Made by a program: the position numbers and the translations under genes
Shown here: positions 13,690-18,432 of the stretch, in pieces
How positions within the stretch are numbered: the first letter of the stretch is position 1
Layout: every line of letters begins with the position of its first letter
Source of the DNA: an uncultured Pseudomonadota bacterium
GTDB lineage: Bacteria; Pseudomonadota; Gammaproteobacteria; Burkholderiales; SG8-39
Reading direction: 5' to 3'
Assembly (NCBI GenBank): GCA_903895005.1
Contig: CAITSH010000505.1
Location: 1-18,432, forward strand
DNA: 18,432 nucleotides
The notes under the pieces: generated by a model
Told to the model about the DNA's origin: nothing
What the model saw: the letters and a program-made list of their open reading frames with translations, nothing else
Databases searched by the model: none

Positions 13690-14673
13690 TCAACCTCGGC
13701 GCACGCTGACATCGCCGCTGAGAACCCGCTCGACGCCCCGGTCGGAGCGCAACAGCAAAGCGCCATCGACATCGATGCCCGCAGCGTCGCCGAGCAGATC
13801 GGCGACGCGGCCCTGCCCGCCCGAGCGAACGATGATGCGCTGGTTCTGGTGCGCATGGCGTTGCTGCCACTCATCCCGAAACGGCGCAAAACCACGGTTC
13901 GAAAATACGCCAAGGACCGCAACCAGCTCGGCAAGCACGTTTCCCAGCAACACGCTGCGCGAGGGAACGGGGTCGGCGAGGCTGGCAACGTCGGTGGCCG
14001 GCTGGTCGATGGCATCGCGAACCGCATCTTCAAGACGCGTGTTGATGCCGATGCCGATGACCGCCGCACTCGGGCCGTTGGCCTCGCCGCTGATTTCAAT
14101 CAGGATGCCGGCGAGCTTTTTATCGCCGTTGACGATGTCGTTGGGCCACTTCAGCTGCGCCCCGACGACGCCGGATTTCCCCAAGGCACGCGCAACCGCG
14201 ACGCCCACCGCAAGTGACAAGCCGGCAAGACCGGCTGCCCCGCCCTCGAAACGCCACAACAGCGAAAACGTCAGGCTTCCGGCCAGTCCGGATTGCCAGC
14301 TGCGGCCAAGGCGTCCGCGCCCCGCCGATTGCAACTCACAGGCGATCACGCTGCCATGAGCGGCTCCGGCACGGGCGCGCTCCAGCAGCAGGCTATTCGT
14401 GGAAGCGCACCTGTCGAGCAGGTCCAGTTGCACCGGCTGCACTGCGTCGCCCGACGCGCGGAGCACGTCGGCCGCAACGAGCAAATCCGCGGGACGCGCG
14501 AGGCGGTAACCACGGCCGCGCAGCTTGTTCAGGACGAGGCCCTGGTTTTCGAGGCCATGAATGGCGTGCCACACGGCGGAACGGGTCAGCGCGAGCTCGG
14601 CACCAAGCTGCTCACCGGAGTGAAAACAGCCGTCGGCCAGCAGTCGCAGCAAGGGAAGGAGATGTTTGTTCAT
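13690..14673 (-). CDS. birA: bifunctional biotin-[acetyl-CoA carboxylase] ligase / biotin operon repressor
   Basis: The protein has 327 residues. Residues 1-60 form an N-terminal winged-helix domain (SGEQLGAELALTRSAVWHAI as the recognition region). The biotin protein ligase catalytic domain follows, with the biotinyl-AMP loop G118-RGRLGR, K175-WPND and K186-KLAGILIE, then the small C-terminal SH3-like domain. It activates biotin with ATP and attaches it to the carboxylase carrier protein; the HTH suggests it also represses biotin genes. It is the first gene of the minus-strand operon with coaX. A TAACAT hexamer lies on the minus strand about 25 bp upstream of the ATG, but a convincing -35 was not found. 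Confidence 0.93.
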   Translation of the reverse strand: MNKHLLPLLRLLADGCFHSGEQLGAELALTRSAVWHAIHGLENQGLVLNKLRGRGYRLARPADLLVAADVLRASGDAVQPVQLDLLDRCASTNSLLLERARAGAAHGSVIACELQSAGRGRLGRSWQSGLAGSLTFSLLWRFEGGAAGLAGLSLAVGVAVARALGKSGVVGAQLKWPNDIVNGDKKLAGILIEISGEANGPSAAVIGIGINTRLEDAVRDAIDQPATDVASLADPVPSRSVLLGNVLAELVAVLGVFSNRGFAPFRDEWQQRHAHQNQRIIVRSGGQGRVADLLGDAAGIDVDGALLLRSDRGVERVLSGDVSVRRG

Positions 14674-14793
14674 GGGCGAAGCGGAACCAGATTACCGATG
14701 TTAGCACCCGCTTCGGTCGCGTGGACGTAGAACCCTCGCCCGGGGGTATGGTGCCTGAAGCAGATTAGTTTCCCTCTTCCCCACTTTTCCTAA

Positions 14794-15096
14794 AGCCCCG
14801 CGCAAAACACGCTTTCCATCTGGAACAAATTCGATGTCGGCGCCGGGTGGGCGACCGGGCTGGGCGTGATCATAAAAGCGGGTTTCTTCACCTCGTATAA
14901 CAACACTGTCCCGCTACCCGGTTTATCACGTGCCGACGGCGCGGCGTATTACGCCGTTCCCGATGGCAAGACACGGCTTGCGTTCAACATAGAAAACCTG
15001 TTCGACCGCAAACGCCTTTCGACCGTGGATGGCGACAACAGCATCAGCCCGGGTGTGCCGCGCGCTGCACGCCTCACGCAGTCGACGAAGTTCTGA
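14794..15096 (+). pseudogene. C-terminal remnant of a TonB-dependent siderophore receptor
   Basis: The frame running from just after an in-frame TAA (14791-14793) to the TGA at 15094-15096 reads SPAQNTLSIWNKFDVG, then ATGLGVIIKAGFF, LAFNIENLFDRKRLSTVDGD and SPGVPRAARLTQSTKF. This is the last part of an outer-membrane TonB receptor barrel, including the NLFDRKR strand and the terminal aromatic F needed for barrel assembly. Plug domain, TonB box and most of the barrel are missing. Upstream of the TAA is a pyrimidine-rich tract (14770-14790) that does not resemble the family. About 100 of an expected 700 or more residues remain. An internal ATG-led ORF (14866-15096) should not be annotated as a gene. 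Confidence 0.8.
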
Positions 15097-15180
15097 AATA
15101 CCGGCATAAATGCACACGCGCCCCACCCTTTGCTTGCAGGCGAATCCGCCTGTTGATATGCTTTTGTCATAAGTTGATGG

Positions 15181-15301
15181 ACTCTAAGGTCACCCTCCCG
15201 CAGCCGTAGAGGCCCAATCAGCGCAAAAAAGCGGTACGGTGGCTGCCGACGGGTGGCCGCGCCACTGTGGCGGACGAATCCTCCCTTCGTCCGCTTTTTT
15301 T
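15181..15301 (+). ncRNA. candidate structured RNA ending in an intrinsic terminator
   Basis: By eye the + strand can fold as nested stems: CACCC (15192-15196) with GGGTG (about 15251-15255), and inside it GCAGCC with GGCTGC, enclosing a CGC-AAAAAA-GCG hairpin. A CGCCA/TGGCG hairpin follows and then the terminator stem. The terminator's left arm touches the preceding hairpin, so the two may compete. I could not match it to a known RNA family. It could be a small RNA, an attenuator, or just the 3' end of the dead receptor transcript. Confidence 0.3.
15270..15301 (+). terminator. intrinsic terminator
   Basis: GCGGACGAA (15270-15278) and TTCGTCCGC (15286-15294) form a perfect 9-bp stem with a 7-nt loop, followed by seven T residues (15295-15301). 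It acts on the + strand. ugpB starts 171 nt downstream and must rely on its own promoter or on read-through. Confidence 0.88.
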
Positions 15302-15360
15302 GCCTGATTTTTTGGCTGAACGCATGGCATGCCCGGCCCGGAAACCATCCTGCCCGCGGT

Positions 15361-15366
15361 TATAAT
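15361..15366 (+). promoter_or_regulatory. possible ugpB -10 element
   Basis: TATAAT is a perfect -10 hexamer inside an AT-rich island (GGTTATAATTAATTTG), 107 nt before the ugpB start and downstream of the terminator. No good -35 hexamer is present at the right distance, so an activator may be required. Phosphate control through PhoB is typical for ugp genes, but I see no clear pho box. Confidence 0.35.
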
Positions 15367-15472
15367 TAATTTGCCCGACACTCGGACTGCAGCCAGGCAC
15401 CCTGCCGGCGACAGCCTCCGCATCTGCAGCCGGGTTGGACCAGGCCACTTTCCTACACACGAGGATTCCGGA

Positions 15473-16792
15473 TTGAACTCCAAACTGATCAAGGCTCTGG
15501 TTTTTTTCTCGGCGGTTTTCGCCGCCGTCTCCTCGGCCACCGCTCTTGCGACCACGGAAATCCAGTTATGGCATGCAATGGAAGGAGTGCCCGGAGAGGC
15601 CCTGGTGCAACTCGTTGAACGCTTCAACGCCGGCCAAAAGACCTGGCAGGTCGTGCCCACCTTCAAGGGCGGTTACCAGGAAACCCTCGAGGCCGGCGTG
15701 CTGGCGGCGCGCGCGGGCAAGGCGCCGCACCTGTTGCAGGTCTATGAGGTGGGTACCGCCGGCATGATGGCCTCGCCCAAGCTTTACAAACCCCTGCACC
15801 AGCTTGCCGCCGAACACCGCATGAAGCTCGAGAATTACGGTCCGTCGGTTGCGGCATTTTTCTCGGACGCAAAGGGCCACCTGCAGGCACTGCCGTTCAA
15901 CAACTCGACACCGGTGATGTACTTCAATCGCGACAAGTTCTTGAAGGCCGGTCTCAACCCGGACAAACCGCCGAAAACCTGGCCCGAACTGCAGGTGGCA
16001 TTACTCGCACTCTATGATTCGGGCGAAGCCTGCCCCTACACGACGTCGTGGCAATCCTGGGTGCACCTTGAGAACGAAAGCGCCTGGCACAACCATCCCT
16101 TCGCCAGCGAGAACAACGGGCTCGGCGGCACGCGGGCCGTGCTCGAGTTCAACAGCTACCTGATGATCAAGCACATCTCGCTGATGTCATCCTGGGTCAA
16201 ATCCAAGTTGTTCCATTACTCGGGCCGGACCAACCAGGCCGACGTGCGCTTTGCCGCGGGCGAATGTGCTGTCCTCACCGGTTCATCTGCGGCCTATTCC
16301 AGCTTCCAACGCGCCGCCCGCTTCAAGCTAGGCGTCGCGCAGTTGCCCTATTACGACGATTACAACAAGGCCCCCTACAACACGCTCATCGGCGGCGCCG
16401 CGCTGTGGACCATGGCCGGCAAGCCGGCCGCCGAGTACACCGGCGTTGCACGTTTCCTTGAATTCCTTGCCTCGCCGGTCGTCATGGCGGAGTGGAGCGA
16501 AAAAACCGGCTATGTCCCGGTGACGCGCGGCGCATTTCTTGCCCTGAAGAACACCGGCCACTTCAAGGAAAACCCCGAGCTCGAAATTGCAGTCAACCAG
16601 CTTGCAGGCGTCAAGCCAGGCAATTTTGCCAAGGGCGTGCGCCTTGGAAATTTCCCGCGCATCCGCGACATCATCGATGAGGAACTGGAGGCGGTCTGGA
16701 ACGACAGCAAGGCCCCGAAGACCGCGCTCGATGATGCGGTGTCGCGTGGCAACGTCCTGCTGCGACAGTTCGAGAAATCCGCGGGGCGGTAA
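15473..16792 (+). CDS. ugpB: sn-glycerol-3-phosphate ABC transporter periplasmic binding protein
   Basis: The start is TTG 15473, 7 nt after GAGGA (15461-15465), giving 439 residues with a clean signal peptide (NSKLIKALVFFSAVFAAV, cleavage near ALA|TT at about 27). The mature part begins EIQLWHAMEGVPGEALVQLVERFN, continues with TFKGGYQETLEAGVLAARAG and VYEVGTAGMMAS, and is full length for UgpB. It captures glycerol-3-phosphate and glycerophosphodiesters in the periplasm for the UgpAEC transporter. The frame extends further upstream to an ATG at 15329, but that part is not signal-like and crosses the promoter region. ugpA, ugpE and ugpC, which normally follow, are absent here; ugpQ comes next after 53 nt. 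Confidence 0.9.
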   Translation: MNSKLIKALVFFSAVFAAVSSATALATTEIQLWHAMEGVPGEALVQLVERFNAGQKTWQVVPTFKGGYQETLEAGVLAARAGKAPHLLQVYEVGTAGMMASPKLYKPLHQLAAEHRMKLENYGPSVAAFFSDAKGHLQALPFNNSTPVMYFNRDKFLKAGLNPDKPPKTWPELQVALLALYDSGEACPYTTSWQSWVHLENESAWHNHPFASENNGLGGTRAVLEFNSYLMIKHISLMSSWVKSKLFHYSGRTNQADVRFAAGECAVLTGSSAAYSSFQRAARFKLGVAQLPYYDDYNKAPYNTLIGGAALWTMAGKPAAEYTGVARFLEFLASPVVMAEWSEKTGYVPVTRGAFLALKNTGHFKENPELEIAVNQLAGVKPGNFAKGVRLGNFPRIRDIIDEELEAVWNDSKAPKTALDDAVSRGNVLLRQFEKSAGR

Positions 16793-16845
16793 GGCGGAAA
16801 CACGCGTACGCCTTCACCAGGGCGGCGCACCGGAGGTCAACGACG

Positions 16846-17580
16846 ATGCAAGCCTGGCCGTATCCAAGAATGATCGCCCATCGCGGTGGCGGCACGCTCG
16901 CCCCGGAAAATACGCTTGCAGCGATCCGCACCGCGCCCGAATACCGGTACCGTGCCGTGGAGTTCGACGTCATGCTCAGCGCCGACGCGCGTGCGTTCCT
17001 GATCCACGATGAGACGCTGGAGCGCACCACCAACGGCCGCGGCAATGTCGCCGACACGCAAGGGGCGATGCTCGCAACGCTGGATGCGGGCGCCTGGAAA
17101 GACCTGCGCTTTGCGCGGGAGCCCGTGCCCTTGTTCGAGGACGCTGCAAGGCTTTGCATCGGGCTCGGACTGTGGGCCAACATCGAGATCAAGCCCGCGC
17201 GCGGTCATGAGGCTCACACCGGAGAAATCGCCGGGGGCATCGCGGCGCGCCTCTGGCAGGGCGCGGCGACACCACCGCTCATTTCCTCATTCCGCCGCGC
17301 CGCCCTCATCAGCGCGCGCAAGGCCGCTCCTGACATCCCGCAAGGCTGGCTTGTCGATCGCATCGCGCCGGGCTGGCAACGGCCAATGATGGAACTGGGT
17401 TGTGTATCGTTGCATTGCAACCAGGCGCACCTGACCGAGCCCCAGGCGCGCGAGGTCAAAGACGCCGGTTACTGGCTGCTTTGCTGGACGGTGAACGATC
17501 AGGCCACCGCGGAGCGGTTGTTCGCCTGGGGCGTGGACGCCATGTTCACCGACCGCATCGATTTGTTGGCCCCCGGGTAA
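16846..17580 (+). CDS. ugpQ: glycerophosphodiester phosphodiesterase
   Basis: The protein has 244 residues and a GDPD-family TIM barrel without a signal peptide, as in cytoplasmic UgpQ. The catalytic residues are visible: H12-R13 in MIAHRGGG, E39 and D41 in VEFDVMLS, and H54-D55 in FLIHDETLERTTNG. NIEIKP carries the metal-binding glutamate region, and WTVND and the end DAMFTDRIDLL are typical. It hydrolyses imported glycerophosphodiesters to glycerol-3-phosphate and an alcohol. The gene directly follows ugpB on the same strand with a GGAGGT ribosome-binding site near 16830. The usual intervening transporter genes are missing. Confidence 0.92.
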   Translation: MQAWPYPRMIAHRGGGTLAPENTLAAIRTAPEYRYRAVEFDVMLSADARAFLIHDETLERTTNGRGNVADTQGAMLATLDAGAWKDLRFAREPVPLFEDAARLCIGLGLWANIEIKPARGHEAHTGEIAGGIAARLWQGAATPPLISSFRRAALISARKAAPDIPQGWLVDRIAPGWQRPMMELGCVSLHCNQAHLTEPQAREVKDAGYWLLCWTVNDQATAERLFAWGVDAMFTDRIDLLAPG

Positions 17581-17682
17581 CAGTTTCTTACAATTGCTTA
17601 CCCGAGATTAACCAACCGGTCGCGGGGACACGCGTTATTCGCAGTGTGGGAGGACGTCTCCCCGTACAACAGGAGATCCAAA

Positions 17683-18021
17683 ATGAATTCCATCAAAACC
17701 GGCATCACCACCCTGCTCATCGCCGCTTTTGCTTTGCCGGCATTCGCGCAAGCACCCGCCTCGACGGCAACGCCGGCCCTTGACAAGCGCCAGGCCAACC
17801 AGGAAAAGCGCATCAGCGAGGGCGTCAAGTCCGGCCAACTCAACCAGCGCGAAGCCGCGCGCCTGGAAAAGCGCGAGGCCAAGCTCGAGGCGGACAAACA
17901 GGCGGCAAAAGCCGATGGCAAGGTGACTCCCGCCGAGCGGCGCAAACTGAACCGCGAAGCCGATCGCGACAGCCGCGCGATCCATCGCCAGAAGCACGAC
18001 GCACAGCACGCGCACAAGTAA
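17683..18021 (+). CDS. small secreted basic/charged protein, unknown function
   Basis: The protein has 112 residues, starting at ATG 17683 behind a strong AGGAGA site (17671-17676). Residues 1-22 (MNSIKTGITTLLIAAFALPAFA|QA) are a signal peptide. The mature part is almost entirely charged and helical: repeated KR, KRE, LEKREAK and RKLNREADRDSR segments, with a duplicated pattern around DKRQANQEKRISEGVKSGQLNQREAARLEKRE. The SGQLNxREAxRLE and DGKVTPAERRKLNRE segments look like two related helix-turn-helix-like repeats. Proteins of this type are widespread as hypothetical periplasmic proteins in Betaproteobacteria. The C-terminus (HRQKHDAQHAHK) is His/Lys-rich and could bind metal, which is speculation. 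Confidence 0.8.
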   Translation: MNSIKTGITTLLIAAFALPAFAQAPASTATPALDKRQANQEKRISEGVKSGQLNQREAARLEKREAKLEADKQAAKADGKVTPAERRKLNREADRDSRAIHRQKHDAQHAHK

Positions 18022-18152
18022 TACGGCAACCGCCTACATGGTGAATCGGGTAACCGGTGACACATTAGCCGTTGCCCAATTGACCCGGCGAACACGTCGA
18101 TCAACGCTCCGCTGCTGAATTCGCAAGAACGCCGCAAGGCGCGAGCAAAGGT

Positions 18153-18179
18153 AAAAAGCCCGGGAATCCGGGCTTTTTT
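18153..18179. terminator. bidirectional intrinsic terminator between convergent genes
   Basis: AGCCCGG (18157-18163) and CCGGGCT (18168-18174) form a stem with a GAAT loop. It is flanked by A residues on the left (18153-18157) and T residues on the right (18174-18179). It can stop transcription of the small secreted protein gene on the + strand and of the phosphomannomutase gene arriving on the - strand. Confidence 0.88.
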
Positions 18180-18235
18180 ATTGGGACTATCGACTGAAAA
18201 CCCTTGTCTGGCGAGGCTTTCCAGTCACTCGTTTA

Positions 18236-18432
18236 TCAGAACGGCAGGCTTATCCCGGGTTTCACAACGTTCAGCGCCGCACGAAAATCCGCCTGAATGC
18301 GCTTGATCGCCGCGTCGTTGTCCGCTTCAAAGCGCAGCACAATCACCGGCGTGGTGTTGGAGGCGCGCGCAAGCCCGAAGCCGTCGGCATACTCCACGCG
18401 CAGGCCGTCGAGCGTGATGATATCGACCGCCC
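18236..18432 (-). CDS. phosphomannomutase/phosphoglucomutase, C-terminal part, cut by window edge
   Basis: The frame enters from the right edge and ends at the TGA at 18238-18236, giving 65 full codons. It reads AVDIITLDGLRVEYADGFGLARASNTTPVIVLRFEA in overlapping segments, then RIQADFRAALNVVKPGISLPF. The DGxRVxxxDGFGLxRxSNTTPVxVLRFEA block is the phosphate-binding C-terminal domain of the alpha-D-phosphohexomutase family, AlgC-like type. RASNTTP is the loop that holds the sugar phosphate. The enzyme interconverts hexose 1- and 6-phosphates for exopolysaccharide and lipopolysaccharide precursors. Catalytic serine and metal-binding loops are outside the window. Confidence 0.88.
   Translation of the reverse strand, partial: AVDIITLDGLRVEYADGFGLARASNTTPVIVLRFEADNDAAIKRIQADFRAALNVVKPGISLPF

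Larger units (their letters stand above)
15097..15472. other. 376-bp gap between receptor remnant and ugpB
   Basis: No protein gene is seen. The gap holds a small inverted repeat CAGGCG/CGCCTG (15137-15142 and 15147-15152), a GC-rich structured stretch ending in an intrinsic terminator (15181-15301), a TATAAT hexamer (15361-15366) and the ugpB leader with its GAGGA ribosome-binding site (15461-15465). These elements are listed separately. Confidence 0.6.

Noticed and set aside
13686..14099. N-terminal extension of the coaX frame
   Set aside because: CoaX homology begins exactly at the ATG at 13685 (MILTVDCGNT), and the extension runs through the birA coding region in another frame with a low-complexity Ser/Arg product.
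15261..15270. GCCACTG, a string seen in cobalamin riboswitches
   Set aside because: It falls inside a simple hairpin and the B12 box and other conserved riboswitch segments are not present around it.
17574..17604. CGGGTAA/TTACCCG inverted repeat at the ugpQ stop
   Set aside because: Only 7 bp with a 17-nt loop and no T-run; too weak to call a terminator or an operator.
18040..18110. CGGGTAACCGGTGACAC-type sequence after the small secreted protein, resembling an insertion sequence end
   Set aside because: No matching inverted end, target duplication or transposase remnant was found nearby, so the resemblance is not enough.

Overview
The window looks like chromosomal DNA of a GC-rich betaproteobacterium. 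This is inferred from three things: high GC and GC-rich third codon positions throughout; a birA-coaX-SPOR-protein run; and a stand-alone heptose-phosphate adenylyltransferase (split HldE), an arrangement I associate with Betaproteobacteria. No rRNA, tRNA, CRISPR array, prophage or intact insertion sequence was seen.

Left part (1-5000), a probable light and photodamage response locus. A MerR-type regulator with an apparently intact adenosylcobalamin-binding photoreceptor domain (LitR/CarH type, 1049-1999) is transcribed away from a periplasmic glutathione-peroxidase-like gene (872-321) and the 5' end of folE2 (267 to the left edge). The divergent intergenic region carries two copies of one 19-bp palindrome, 64 bp centre to centre, which I propose are the regulator's operators. 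Downstream on the + strand lie a small DUF2256 gene (2322-2489), a (6-4) photolyase of the iron-sulfur PhrB class (2494-4026) and a di-iron ferritin-like/acyl-ACP-desaturase-like protein (4135-4998).

Middle part (5000-10300), a catabolic-looking cluster, all on the + strand: a glutathione S-transferase, a maleamate-amidohydrolase-like cysteine hydrolase, a maleate-isomerase-family protein that has lost both catalytic cysteines, a class A FAD monooxygenase, a PEP-mutase/isocitrate-lyase-family C-C lyase, and a second maleate-isomerase-family protein with both cysteines present. Together they suggest ring hydroxylation, deamidation, cis-trans isomerisation and C-C cleavage of an N-heterocyclic or aromatic acid. 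The substrate cannot be read from the sequence, and no ring-cleaving dioxygenase is visible.

Centre-right (10400-14700), housekeeping. hldC/rfaE2 (+) converges on a tight minus-strand operon read as birA, coaX, a SPOR-type membrane-anchored protein, a DHCW-motif cupin and a secreted formylglycine-generating-enzyme-fold protein that lacks the catalytic cysteine pair.

Right part (14700-18432). A C-terminal fragment of a TonB-dependent siderophore receptor is left as a pseudogene. A structured stretch ending in a strong intrinsic terminator follows. Next are ugpB and ugpQ, directly adjacent without the ugpAEC transporter genes, then a small secreted Lys/Glu/Arg/Ala-rich protein. A bidirectional terminator separates these from the 3' end of a minus-strand phosphomannomutase/phosphoglucomutase gene cut by the right edge.
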